A DNA stretch of 64,000 nucleotides from Rhizobium sp. Root1220 (lineage in GTDB: Bacteria; Pseudomonadota; Alphaproteobacteria; Rhizobiales; Rhizobiaceae): the NCBI RefSeq assembly GCF_001426265.1, contig NZ_LMDG01000032.1:179900-243899 (forward strand), given 5' to 3'. The translations under genes and the position numbers were made by a program. Numbering within the stretch: position 1 is the first letter of the stretch; the number at the start of each line of letters is the position of its first letter. This document shows positions 52,826 through 61,707 of this stretch, in pieces. The notes below the pieces were generated by a model, which ran no database searches, was not told the DNA's origin, and saw nothing but the letters and a program-made list of their open reading frames with translations.

Positions 52826-53413
52826 TTACCGGGCTAGATGTGTCGCTGCGGCGTACAAGCCCTTTGCTCGCCGCCACTCGCTCGCAAGCAATACGATAGC
52901 AATCCCAGTCATTTCCAAAATCCAGTACCACTTGAAGCCTAGGAACCGGCTCCTGAAGAAGACATCAAGATGATGAAAAGATGCCGCTCGAATTAGCACA
53001 TAACCAAGTACAAACGTTGAACCGATAAGCGCCAGCCACGTCTGAATTGGGAACTTTCTGGCCCAAAAGAGAACCAAAGGTGTTACGGCAACGCATACGG
53101 TTGCAACGCCAATGATAAAGTAAATCTGCACAGTCTGGCGTTGCTCATACCACCCGCCAGAATAAGCAATCATACGTCCCAGTTCCGTCATAGCAGACTG
53201 GAGATCAAGTTGCTTGTTTATACCAAGAAAGAAAAAAACTACGGAGATTGCACGCCAGACGTAGCCGTCGGAGTATTGGCCCCGACTTTGGCGGAGGACG
53301 ATCCCCGTAGTCTTCCAGCAACTTGCACCGGCAAGAAAGTACAGAACAACGGTAATCCATCCGCCGATCGTCGGGTCACCAATCCCGGGTTCCCAATCAA
53401 AATTCTGCGTCAC
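52826..53413 (-). CDS. Unrecognised multi-pass membrane protein
   Basis: A 195-residue protein with five hydrophobic segments: WITVVLYFLAGASCW, VWRAISVVFFFLGI, QIYFIIGVATVCVAVTPLVLF, TWLALIGSTFVLGYVLIRA and WYWILEMTGIAIVLLASEW. A distinctive FFLGINKQLDLQSAMTELGR loop follows helix 2 and FHHLDVFFRSRFLGFKWYWILE precedes the last helix. No function is known to me. It lies between the polymerase-like gene and the asparagine-synthase-like gene on the minus strand, so a role in this polysaccharide locus is likely. Confidence 0.7.
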   Translation of the reverse strand: MTQNFDWEPGIGDPTIGGWITVVLYFLAGASCWKTTGIVLRQSRGQYSDGYVWRAISVVFFFLGINKQLDLQSAMTELGRMIAYSGGWYEQRQTVQIYFIIGVATVCVAVTPLVLFWARKFPIQTWLALIGSTFVLGYVLIRAASFHHLDVFFRSRFLGFKWYWILEMTGIAIVLLASEWRRAKGLYAAATHLAR

Positions 53414-53506
53414 TCTCGATCCTCAAGTCATCTGTGCTTAGGAGAGACACGTGATTAGCCGCTGAACCGTTGCTGATCCGCGCTTCGCGTGCTGTTCTAC
53501 GATCTC

Positions 53507-54976
53507 TCATCGCCAGGCACCAACGATCTGCATGACCTTCCTTGATGCTCGCTTGGGATTTCGGATCGCCTCCTTAGCGGGCCGCAATATGTCTTTGTAG
53601 TTTCCGTATTTGTTTATCGGAACCTTCGATATCTCCTTCCAGCGGGCTTCAATAGCCTGGAAATATATGTCGCCCTTTCGCCTCAGTTCCGGCGGAAGGG
53701 ATAGCATGTCCACATAGTTTGCTCTTGATATTATGGGGTGAATTTCGTGATGCCTTGGCTTCACATATGAATCGCAAAATCCCCACGTGCTCATCCGCAA
53801 TTCAAGATAAGCAAGATCCAATATAAGGAAAGTGTCGAAATGGGCGAGGGGAGCAAGCCAAGCATCCACCGCCTCCACCACCTCGGCGGTCCGTGCCAGC
53901 TTCAACCTTGCCACCAGACCTTTGGCGTCGATTGCGGTGTCTTGTTTGGCATTCAGCCAGAGGAAGCCGCGGCCAACTTCTCCCCCAAGGCCACCGATGA
54001 AGTACTGTCCTTCGAGCGGCTCGACGCTGGGATGCATCTTGACGTTATTTCCGCCGACGCAGTGGCCAGCCCTGAAGCGCCAAAGGTCCGCTTCAGCGAC
54101 GGTTGCCTCGCGGTAGGGCAGGACGTCATGTCTCAGGCCGAACTGGCGCGCCAAGCGCTTGGCGCAAGCAACATCCATATCAGCGGTGGGCGCGGCTACG
54201 GTCACGAAAGTTAGGTTTGCAAGCAGCTGTCGTGAACATGCCAACAGAAGTCGCGAGTCATTGCCTGCAGTTAGCGCCACACTGGTGCTTCCGGCGCGCG
54301 CAAGGATCTGCGTCGTTTGAGAAATGCGATCGCAAATTCTCGCGCAAACCGACGCTGGATCTTTGGATATCTCGATCGGGGCGACTGGCCAGTGGCGTCT
54401 TGTCGTCCAGTTGTCTAAATCCAGGTAGTGATTGCAAAGGAGGCGTGTGATGCCCTCGTGCGCCGTCAAGCCGGCCGTGAACCAACCAGCGTCCTCAACG
54501 TCGAGGGTTTTGTAGAGCTCCGCTCGAAATCGCCTCTGATATTCATCGGTGTCGAGTAGAACCGAAGCGGTCGCGCCGGCAACCCTTGCCTCCTGATCAT
54601 ATACCACCGACAGTGTGCCATCGGCATCAAGATAGATGCGTCTCGAGCCGAGGGCGCTGAGGATGAACAGAAAGCTTCCAGTCAGTCTATAAATGTTTTT
54701 CTCAACAAAATCATCCAGATTTCGGACGTCATCCAGCCTGCAGTCCAGTCTGTATTGCCCATCGACGATCGAGTTTCGGTCTAAGTCGATGGGCATGCCT
54801 ATAAGCAAGCCAATGGAACGGTTTTCGGCATCCAGCACCGGCACAGCATTGGTTGTCGGAGCCAAATTTAGGACAAGCGCGCCGAGTTGACGCTGTTGCC
54901 AGCCTCGCGGGCAGGGCTTGGCGACAGTCGAAATGACGAATTGTCCGTCGAAGTTATCAGATCCCGGCAGCAGCAT
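53507..54976 (-). CDS. Asparagine-synthase-like protein of the polysaccharide locus
   Basis: A 489-residue protein. The N-terminal ~190 residues resemble a glutaminase-derived domain without the N-terminal catalytic Cys. The C-terminal half is an ATP-PPase-like domain with the loop SVALTAGNDSRLLLACS in place of SGGxDS, then MDVACAKRLARQFGLRHDVLPY and FIGGLGGEVGRGF. Such proteins are common in capsule/EPS clusters and are thought to amidate or modify sugars or act near the polymer. The degenerate loop and missing Cys argue against true asparagine synthesis. Confidence 0.75.
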   Translation of the reverse strand: MLLPGSDNFDGQFVISTVAKPCPRGWQQRQLGALVLNLAPTTNAVPVLDAENRSIGLLIGMPIDLDRNSIVDGQYRLDCRLDDVRNLDDFVEKNIYRLTGSFLFILSALGSRRIYLDADGTLSVVYDQEARVAGATASVLLDTDEYQRRFRAELYKTLDVEDAGWFTAGLTAHEGITRLLCNHYLDLDNWTTRRHWPVAPIEISKDPASVCARICDRISQTTQILARAGSTSVALTAGNDSRLLLACSRQLLANLTFVTVAAPTADMDVACAKRLARQFGLRHDVLPYREATVAEADLWRFRAGHCVGGNNVKMHPSVEPLEGQYFIGGLGGEVGRGFLWLNAKQDTAIDAKGLVARLKLARTAEVVEAVDAWLAPLAHFDTFLILDLAYLELRMSTWGFCDSYVKPRHHEIHPIISRANYVDMLSLPPELRRKGDIYFQAIEARWKEISKVPINKYGNYKDILRPAKEAIRNPKRASRKVMQIVGAWR

Positions 54977-55389
54977 ATTCTTTCCTTGGATGAGAATTGC
55001 TTTGGTAATGCAGACTAGACCGCAACCCGGCGAAGCTTGCCAAGCTTATCCGTTAGTGATCACAAAAGTAAGCGTATGAGGGGTCATCTTATTGGATGAA
55101 AATCCAAGTATGTCGGAAGGACTATCCGCATCCCAGCTTGTTTTATCGCTGAAAGCGATTACCTCGCGATGGCCACTTGCGGGCCGTCCAAAGGAGCGGG
55201 CGAATAGAACACCGCGCTGTCGACCATCCCGAATGTTCTGCCGCAAGTTAACTAGTCCCCCCCGACCCTGCTCACCTGAGAGCGTCAATCCAAATTCTAG
55301 AGTTTGCGACGTCGGCCGTTGGGCTTCCGGAGGCTATGGAATGAAGATTTTGAATGGAGTATGTCGTCATTGCCCGAAGGCTGTGGCAA
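54977..55389 (-). other. Intergenic stretch with a possible gene fragment
   Basis: On the minus strand an open frame from about 55330 to 55046 reads TSQTLEFGLTLSGEQGRGG, GVLFARSFGRPASGHREVI and SPSDILGFSSNKMTPHTLTF, ending in VITNG. A TTG at 55288 could start an 80-residue product, but the look is of the C-terminal end of a larger protein whose beginning is lost. No family is recognised and no ribosome-binding site is obvious. It is in the direction of the flanking GT2 and asparagine-synthase-like genes. Confidence 0.35.
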
Positions 55390-56313
55390 TTAGCTCGGTG
55401 AGCTTTTGCGCCTAATCTCTCGCCTGGTCTGGCCGCCAAGAATGAAATAGGCAGCCCTTTTGAAGGCTGGCGATATAAGGAGCCTAATATTCGGTGGATT
55501 GTCCAAAAAGCTTGCCAGAAGAAACTTTCTCGCTGTGGTTGTCTTCCCAAGCTTAAAAAAATATCTACTGGCTCCGATCATCAATAGAGATCTTTGAGTT
55601 TTTAAGGTCTTTAAAATATGTCGATTTTTACGAAGTATACGTAGATACCCTATGAGCTCTTTACGAGTATTCATGGATATGCTGTCAGCTGAAATAAAGC
55701 CGAGCACAACCGGTGCCAAATCTTCGTAGATGGTGGTGTGCTGAGCCAGCCGGATTGCGAATTCCCAATCTTCATTTGCACTCGCGCACTCGTCAAACCA
55801 GTGCGTTCCGGGGAAGCAGCCCTTACGAAACAGCGCGTTCTGTACGCTGATGCGGTTCTCGGTCAAAAGTCGCGCCAACTGGTTTTCGCCGACACTAAGC
55901 CGTCCTTCCGGCGGAGGTGCATGCAGTATACGCGTGGGGCCATAGTAGACAATTTTTGCTCCCGTCACGACCCCTACGTGCTCGGGGAGCGACGAAAGAA
56001 GCTCAAGCTGTCGTTCGAGTTTGTTGGGAAGCCAAACATCGTCGCTGTCTTGAAACGCTATGTAGTCACCTTTGGCGTAGCCAAGGCCTGTATTCCGCGC
56101 AGCACCGGCGCCGCCGTTCTGAGGTCGTCGTACATAGCTTACCCGACTGTCGCCTACTCCGCGCACCACACTTTCGATATCCTCGGAAGAGGCATCATCG
56201 ACGACAATCAGTTCAAGAGTCTTGTGTGATTGGATCAAAACGCTATTGATCGCAGCGACTAAACTGTGACTTCTGTTGAAGGTTGGAAGTATGACAGAGA
56301 CAATGTTAGGCAT
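55390..56313 (-). CDS. Family 2 glycosyltransferase
   Basis: A 307-residue GT-A fold enzyme. NIVSVILPTFNRSHSLVAAI, then ELIVVDDASSEDIESV, RPQNGGAGAARNTGLGYA, and the DxD-type motif IAFQDSDDVWLPNKLERQ, with ANEDWEFAIRLAQ on the acceptor side. A perfect AAGGAG lies 5 bases before the ATG at 56313. An in-frame extension upstream to 56829 is open but has no family character. Confidence 0.88.
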   Translation of the reverse strand: MPNIVSVILPTFNRSHSLVAAINSVLIQSHKTLELIVVDDASSEDIESVVRGVGDSRVSYVRRPQNGGAGAARNTGLGYAKGDYIAFQDSDDVWLPNKLERQLELLSSLPEHVGVVTGAKIVYYGPTRILHAPPPEGRLSVGENQLARLLTENRISVQNALFRKGCFPGTHWFDECASANEDWEFAIRLAQHTTIYEDLAPVVLGFISADSISMNTRKELIGYLRILRKNRHILKTLKTQRSLLMIGASRYFFKLGKTTTARKFLLASFLDNPPNIRLLISPAFKRAAYFILGGQTRREIRRKSSPS

Positions 56314-56906
56314 AAAGACTCCTTGCGCAGTTCCGTAGTCGCTCGCCATCATATTCATCTTTGGCTGACAATGTAATTTTCTCAATAGGTGGTAGCAACT
56401 CGCTTTCATACAGAGGTAGTGGTCGCCCTTCGCCTCGGAACTGCGCGCCGCGGTGCCCGAAGTCGCTGCCGAATTCGCGCATGTTTCCGGTCTGGCGTCC
56501 GGCATGATCAAGACCAAGATGCTCGGGTGCGCTTTCCCCAACCTGATCCTGTGAAGAAGCGGCCGGCCACGCCCCCGTTCGGGACAGTTGCTATTTGTGC
56601 CGCAGCTCTCGATGTGGTTCGCATCGGTCGGCGTGAGACATTGGACAGCGAGCGGCGGCGGCGAGAGCAACACCGGGGAGCCGGCCTCCTTCCGCGACGT
56701 ACCGGTTGTAGTACCCGCTTCGATCAGCTTGGCGGGGAGGCTGCCCGTAACCCACCGGAGGCTGGGCGAGAGGTTGCCAGTGACAGCCTGCGGCGTGGCG
56801 AGCCGGGTCGGCAGTGATGATCGAACCACGCGAGAAGCTGCCCGGGATGGTGCTTGTCACTACTAGTATGCGGGTGCCGCACTGAGGTGATAGCCATTCA
56901 GGTTCT
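56314..56906. other. Region of degenerate reading frames
   Basis: About 590 bases with no clear gene. On the minus strand a frame enters after a stop near 56590, runs ...SAPEHLGLDHAGRQTG...REFGSDFGHRGAQF...PLPLYESELLPPIEK..., and ends at 56306 where its stop overlaps the GT2 start (ATGCCTAA); from its ATG at 56482 it would give 58 residues. It could be the surviving 3' end of a deleted gene. Other long frames here show no motifs. GC is high and the junction with the beta-helix gene looks rearranged. Confidence 0.35.
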
Positions 56907-58295
56907 CTAGTTGGCTGGCGGAACGGAAGCGCCGTCGTCCCAGAGGTTGTTTTGCCAGCGGTTGCCTTCCGCCTTGGAGTCGAACGAGGTAACCGGTCCG
57001 TAGATGCCGCACTTGCCGCTGCCGCCGCGCCGGAAGATGTTGTCGGTAAACACGATGTCATGCGCGTTCGGGTATGGCTTCCCCGCGGTGGAACCCCCGT
57101 ACACGCAGTACGAGCTGGCGGCCGGACCGAAGAGCCCCTCGCGGGACTCTATGAGGTTATTGGTGAACGTGTTGTTGTTCACCGTGCCGAAGTCACCATA
57201 GCCGGAGATTGCCGCAGAGCAGCCCGATCCTTCACCGCCGTTGGGGTTGGGGTAGGAGATGGCATCGCAGGAGATCGTGTTGTGCACGAACGTGCCGTGT
57301 GAATCGTGCCGGATGCCGGACTCGTGGTCGATGCCACGTTTGTCGCCGTACTGGCCGTGGATATAAGAGTCGCGAATCTCGCAGGTGTCGTTGCAGTTCA
57401 CCGAACGAGAGCCACCTGACACCTCGACACGGAGGAGCTTGAACCTGGCCTCACCGATCACTGTGGCTGTGGAGTCTGGCCCACGAACTTCGGAGTCCGT
57501 CAGGCTATAAGACCCGTTCAGGTAGCAGCAGTCGGAGTGCACTGTACCGTTGATGATCGAGTTTGTGATGGCAATGTTAGGACCAAGGAGCCGGAGCTGA
57601 TCGCAGGTGATCACCTTGCGGTCAATCTTCACGTTTGCTGCGGTGATCGAGCAGGATCCGGTATACGGAGTCAGGCTCGACTTGAGGTCATCCGGGACGC
57701 CCGTATTGGTCTCATTTGGGAAGCTGCGTCCGAGTACCACGATGCCACCCGTGGAGGTCGAGGTGGGACTTGGAGTCCGCGAAGGCATCTCAGCGACAGT
57801 CGGAGTTGCATACTGCGAAGCCGGGGGCGAAGCACTCGGTGTGCGGCTGATGGACGTGGTTACTGCGTCGGCCTCGAAGTTCACATTGATGGCATAGTTC
57901 GGGGACTTGTAGGCGGAGGTGGTGAACTCGATCCTGGTGCCGTAGTTGCCGGTTGTCGCTGACAGGGAGGTGGTGGTGTTCGGCCGGACGTCGGTGTTTG
58001 CTGCGGCGTAGTCGGTATTGACGACGAACTGAAGCCTCGCGATGCCTTTCACCGGCGAAAGCACCTCCTTGCCATCGGTCTGGGTAACGATTGCCGGATC
58101 GTCGCTGATGAATATCTTCGGGGAGGGCGACTTGACGCCATTGAGACCCCCGAGTCGCTTGTAGTCAGCCGGGCTGGCCGCCATCCGTTCCGGCCCTGAG
58201 CGCGAATTGACAGTCGCTGCAGTAACCACCGGGGTCGCAACTGCGCTTGTGGCGAACATCGATGCCGACGCCGTCAACGCTGCAAGTGTCTTCAT
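56907..58295 (-). CDS. Secreted right-handed parallel beta-helix protein
   Basis: About 462 residues. A signal peptide (MKTLAALTASASMFATSAVA) precedes a Ser/Thr/Pro-rich domain to ~200, including a proline/threonine linker (PSRTPSPTSTSTG). The C-terminal ~260 residues repeat short beta-strand turns (VKIDRKVITCDQLRLLGPNI, NSIINGTV, YSLTDSEVRG, CEIRDSYIHGQYG, FVHNTISCD, NNNTFTNNLIES, DIVFTDNIFRRGG), the pattern of pectate-lyase-like beta-helices and polysaccharide lyases/epimerases. Six or more Cys suggest disulfides outside the cytoplasm. GGAGAGG before ATG 58295 decides the start; an in-frame ATG is nine codons upstream. A broken relative lies at 40506-41291. Confidence 0.75.
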   Translation of the reverse strand: MKTLAALTASASMFATSAVATPVVTAATVNSRSGPERMAASPADYKRLGGLNGVKSPSPKIFISDDPAIVTQTDGKEVLSPVKGIARLQFVVNTDYAAANTDVRPNTTTSLSATTGNYGTRIEFTTSAYKSPNYAINVNFEADAVTTSISRTPSASPPASQYATPTVAEMPSRTPSPTSTSTGGIVVLGRSFPNETNTGVPDDLKSSLTPYTGSCSITAANVKIDRKVITCDQLRLLGPNIAITNSIINGTVHSDCCYLNGSYSLTDSEVRGPDSTATVIGEARFKLLRVEVSGGSRSVNCNDTCEIRDSYIHGQYGDKRGIDHESGIRHDSHGTFVHNTISCDAISYPNPNGGEGSGCSAAISGYGDFGTVNNNTFTNNLIESREGLFGPAASSYCVYGGSTAGKPYPNAHDIVFTDNIFRRGGSGKCGIYGPVTSFDSKAEGNRWQNNLWDDGASVPPAN

Positions 58296-58604
58296 CGTCC
58301 TCTCCGTCGCCACCGTCGGCATAAATCGTCACGCTCACCACACGGATGTGCAAACTTCTCACAGCAGCCGGATATGCTCCCCATAAAACTGTACTCTCTC
58401 TAGAGTAGAGATTAGGGGACCGGCGGCCGGCAATCTGGTGGTGACTAAACCCCCGTTACCCATGGGCTGCTGCGCGCTAGAGTATCGCGATGCTGCGTCC
58501 CGCGATCCCGTCTGCGAGTTCGATTGCTTGGCACAGCCCAGTGGTGCAACGAAGGGCGAAGCCGTGGGTGCGGAGGCACAGTATCGGTATCAGTCGATAA
58601 GACA
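58296..58604. other. Intergenic region upstream of the beta-helix gene
   Basis: Holds the likely promoter of the beta-helix gene on the minus strand. A dyad TACTCT-CTCT-AGAGTA lies at 58392-58407 and a GC-rich CCGG repeat near 58420. No gene seen. Confidence 0.4.
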
Positions 58605-59846
58605 TCAAAAACACGGGGGCCATTCACCAGATCGTGCTGCCGAAAGTATTGTATTTTGAAGCCTTCGATTTCGGTGCTTTCGAAAGGGATTGTGATTTTC
58701 GATTTCCACGGAAGCCGCCAGACGGGCGGCGCGAAACGCTTCGCCGATCCTCGCGGCGGGAGTGCTCTGGAGCACTGAGTTGTACACTTCCAATTGAAAA
58801 TCGACGGCCCGCTGCAATCCGAAACGGTTACTCACAAACCGCCTGCCAAACTGGCCGAGTTCAAGGCGTCGCGCCGGCTCGCGAATAAGGGGCGCGATTT
58901 GTGCCACCAATCGACCCGGTCCGCATGCGCCATCTGCCAGTCCGTAGAAGCCTTGTCTCAAAAAAAGCTCACAGCTATCTTGACTAAACAGCTCGGAGAA
59001 AGCTTGCTCCCCTTGAACAATGAGCGGGCGCCCGATTGCCAATGCTCGAAGTGCGGAACTTCCCATAGCAATGACAAGGTCGGCCGCCGCATAGGCACTA
59101 CGCGGATCGGGGTCAGCGCCGGTTAGTGTAACTACCTCACGTCCGTGGCGCCTATTTACCTCATCGGCACGACATTGCAGTGCACCCCGGGCTGGCCCAT
59201 CTCCAACCAGAACGAGTTTCACTGAGTTTAAGCTTGCAAGCTGATTCACTGCGTCGATACCCCTTACAAGTGCATCGAGCTTAAGATCAAGGGCTAGACG
59301 AGAGACACTCACGATCAAGAACTCTTCGTCCGCTATACCATGCGCGGACCGAAACTCCTTGCCGCTGATTTGGGGATTATCGCGTTCCACGTCGATAGGC
59401 GGCTCAAGCACCCAGACGTCGGCCCGATGACGCTTGCGCGCTTCTTCGCCGAGTTCAGCCGTCCCCATAATCAGCGGAACCGACGCGGGAATGTGTGGCA
59501 TGACCTGCATGCTCAGCACCGTGCATAGGAGCGGAACACCGAGAGCCAGGGTAGCGCCAAAATAGGAGTCGAGGCATGGCGGCCATTCGTACGCATGGAT
59601 GAGGTCAATTTGCTCTCGACGAGATATTGCCGCAATTTGCGCAATTCGCGACGGCGCAGGTCGATACTTCAGGTCGTTAGCCGGCAGGAAGCGGAGCCCC
59701 CTTTCTCTGATGTAATCCACAAGCGGCCCGGGGATACCGTAAACGGTAACGTCATGGCCCCTTTGGGCAACTCCAGCAGCAAGGTCAATCGCGTTTATTT
59801 GGCTGCCACCAAGCGCCAAATCGTGTGGATATACAAGAACACGCAA
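58605..59846 (-). CDS. Family 4 glycosyltransferase
   Basis: A 413-residue GT-B glycosyltransferase. MRVLVYPHDLALGGSQINAI is the N-terminal acceptor-domain loop; then HAYEWPPCLDSYFG, the donor-domain start IVSVSRLALDLKLDALVRGI, LVLVGDGPARGAL and YAAADLVIAMGSSALRALAIGRPLIVQG. The usual E-x7-E motif is not clear. It is transcribed away from the wlb-like operon across an AT-rich 320-base region. Confidence 0.83.
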   Translation of the reverse strand: MRVLVYPHDLALGGSQINAIDLAAGVAQRGHDVTVYGIPGPLVDYIRERGLRFLPANDLKYRPAPSRIAQIAAISRREQIDLIHAYEWPPCLDSYFGATLALGVPLLCTVLSMQVMPHIPASVPLIMGTAELGEEARKRHRADVWVLEPPIDVERDNPQISGKEFRSAHGIADEEFLIVSVSRLALDLKLDALVRGIDAVNQLASLNSVKLVLVGDGPARGALQCRADEVNRRHGREVVTLTGADPDPRSAYAAADLVIAMGSSALRALAIGRPLIVQGEQAFSELFSQDSCELFLRQGFYGLADGACGPGRLVAQIAPLIREPARRLELGQFGRRFVSNRFGLQRAVDFQLEVYNSVLQSTPAARIGEAFRAARLAASVEIENHNPFRKHRNRRLQNTILSAARSGEWPPCF

Positions 59847-60166
59847 TACGCTTCTCCATTAAAGCTGCGTTGTAGACATACGTAATCGATAACCTATCCC
59901 AAGTTCCAATTTTTATTGGAGAATAAATAACATCAATATCAACTTTCGGTAATTAAATCATTCAAAAAGATTTGAAATGTATTGGAGTTTATTGGCCTTA
60001 TGCGTTTTGTCTAATACTTTTGGGTAGATTAAATACCGATTTTTGCTCGCTTTACTGGGTGGTGCCAAAGTAGTTTTTTGGAGCTCTGGCTAATAGTTGA
60101 GCAGAGGCGTAGCCCGGCTCGCTGCTCTCACGGTTCTGAGTAAATTTAACAGGGGATCTTAACGAC
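59847..60166. other. AT-rich divergent promoter region
   Basis: 320 bases, clearly AT-richer than the neighbours, between the divergent GT4 and acyltransferase genes. No coding frame. GAGGCGTAGC at ~60104 loosely recalls an ops-like antitermination element but does not match it well. Promoters for both sides are expected here. Confidence 0.45.
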
Positions 60167-60673
60167 ATGATTGCACCGAGCGTCACCTTGGGTGACGGCG
60201 TCGTTATCCACCATCCAGATTTGGTCAACCTCTACGGCTGCTCAATCGGCGCAGGCACGCGCATTGGCACGTTTGTGGAGATCCAAAAAAATGCCTTCGT
60301 CGGTGAAAACTGCAAGATTTCGAGCCACTCTTTCGTCTGCGAAGGCGTGACGATCGAGGACGGCGTTTTCGTTGGTCATGGCGTCATGTTTACCAATGAC
60401 CTCCATCCGCGCGCGGTCAATCCTGACGGAGGCCTGCAGTCCGACGCGGACTGGTCTGTCACGCCCACCTTGGTCAAGCGATACGCTGCAATCGGCAGCA
60501 ACGCCACCATCGTCGCAGGTGTGACGATCGGCGAGGGCGCGCAAGTGGGCGCCGGCGCGGTGGTCACCAAGGATGTGCCTGCCTATGCAATTGTTGCCGG
60601 TGTTCCGGCAAGGATCATCGGCCGCGCAAAAGATGCGCCTGTCGAAGCTATTTCATCCGGGAGAGCAAGATGA
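60167..60673 (+). CDS. Left-handed beta-helix N-acetyltransferase (WlbB/WbpD-like)
   Basis: A 168-residue hexapeptide-repeat acyltransferase. Repeats such as VTLGDGVVIHHPDLV, IGAGTRIGTFVEI, VTIEDGVFVGHGVMFTND and the C-terminal IGSNATIVAGVTIGEGAQVGAGAVVTKDVPAYAIVAGVPARIIG are clear. NDLHPRA is typical of WlbB/WbpD, which acetylates UDP-2-acetamido-3-amino-glucuronate. It is the first gene of an operon with an oxidoreductase and an aminotransferase in the wlbB-A-C order; stop and next start overlap by four bases. Confidence 0.83.
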   Translation: MIAPSVTLGDGVVIHHPDLVNLYGCSIGAGTRIGTFVEIQKNAFVGENCKISSHSFVCEGVTIEDGVFVGHGVMFTNDLHPRAVNPDGGLQSDADWSVTPTLVKRYAAIGSNATIVAGVTIGEGAQVGAGAVVTKDVPAYAIVAGVPARIIGRAKDAPVEAISSGRAR

Positions 60674-61707
60674 TCGGTATCGCCGTCGTCGGATATGGCT
60701 ATTGGGGACCGAACCTGGTCCGGAATTTTGCCGAAACGCCAGGTGCGCGGCTGGTTTGGGTTTGTGACCTCAACAAGGATCGCCTCTCCACGGTTCAGCT
60801 GCGCTACCCAGCGGTACAGATAACGGATGACTTCGACGAGGTTCTGCGTGATCCCCGGGTCGACGCCATCGCCATCGCAACGCCTGTATCGGCTCATTAC
60901 AAGCTCGCCATGAAGGCGATGATGGCGGGCAAGCATGTCTTCGTTGAAAAGCCCATGGCATCGACTTCCGACGAAGCCCGCCGCATGGTCGAAGAGGCAG
61001 CACGTCGCCGCCTCATTTTGGCTGTCGACCACACCTTCATTCACACCGGCGCTGTCCGCAAGATGCGGGAGATCATCGAGAATGGTCTCGGTGAAATGTA
61101 CTACTACGATTCAGTGCGCGTTAACCTCGGCCTCTTCCAGCATGACGTCAGCGTCATCTGGGATCTTGCCGTGCACGACCTGTCCATTATGGATTATGTC
61201 TTGCCCGAGAAGCCAGTCGCGGTTTCCGCGACAGGCATGGGCCATGTCGCCGGCGAGCCGGAGAATATCGCGTATCTCACGCTGTTCTTCGAAAGCAAGC
61301 TGATCGCCCACATCCATGTGAATTGGCTTGCTCCGGTCAAGGTACGGCGCACGCTGGTCGGCGGCAGCAACAAGATGATTGTCTACGACGATCTTGAGCC
61401 CAGCGAGAAGATCAAGGTCTACGACAAGGGCATCACCCTGAACGGCAACGCCCAACGAGACGGCGAGAAGGTGCATGAAATGCGTGTTGGATATCGCACC
61501 GGCGATATGCACGCGCCGCAGCTCGATATGACTGAAGCCTTGGGCCGGGAGCTGAAACAATTCATCGATTGCGTTGCATCGAACGAGCAGCCCATTGCTG
61601 ACGGTCATGCCGGTTTGCGTGTTGTTCGAACACTTGAGGCGGCCACGCTGTCTCTTGCCCAGCGCGGACGCGTCATCGAACTTGAACAGGCGAGGCTTAT
61701 TGCATGA
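60670..61707 (+). CDS. Gfo/Idh/MocA-family oxidoreductase (WlbA/WbpB-like)
   Basis: A 345-residue NAD-dependent sugar-nucleotide dehydrogenase. The Rossmann start is IAVVGYGYWGPNLVRNFAET; EKPMAST holds the conserved Glu-Lys-Pro; IWDLAVHDLSIMDYVLP provides the catalytic His region. In the wlb/wbp pathway this enzyme oxidises C3 of UDP-GlcNAcA for transamination. It overlaps both neighbours by four bases, as in tightly coupled operons. The exact sugar is inferred from gene order. Confidence 0.86.
   Translation: MIGIAVVGYGYWGPNLVRNFAETPGARLVWVCDLNKDRLSTVQLRYPAVQITDDFDEVLRDPRVDAIAIATPVSAHYKLAMKAMMAGKHVFVEKPMASTSDEARRMVEEAARRRLILAVDHTFIHTGAVRKMREIIENGLGEMYYYDSVRVNLGLFQHDVSVIWDLAVHDLSIMDYVLPEKPVAVSATGMGHVAGEPENIAYLTLFFESKLIAHIHVNWLAPVKVRRTLVGGSNKMIVYDDLEPSEKIKVYDKGITLNGNAQRDGEKVHEMRVGYRTGDMHAPQLDMTEALGRELKQFIDCVASNEQPIADGHAGLRVVRTLEAATLSLAQRGRVIELEQARLIA

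Noticed and set aside
53961..53987. Third parS-like site (GCCGCGGCCAAC) in the asparagine-synthase-like gene
   Set aside because: The left arm lacks GTTG, so the palindrome required by the parS consensus is broken.
60095..60130. ops/JUMPstart antitermination element before the wlb-like operon
   Set aside because: GAGGCGTAGC only loosely resembles GGCGGTAGCNT and lacks the flanking conserved bases.
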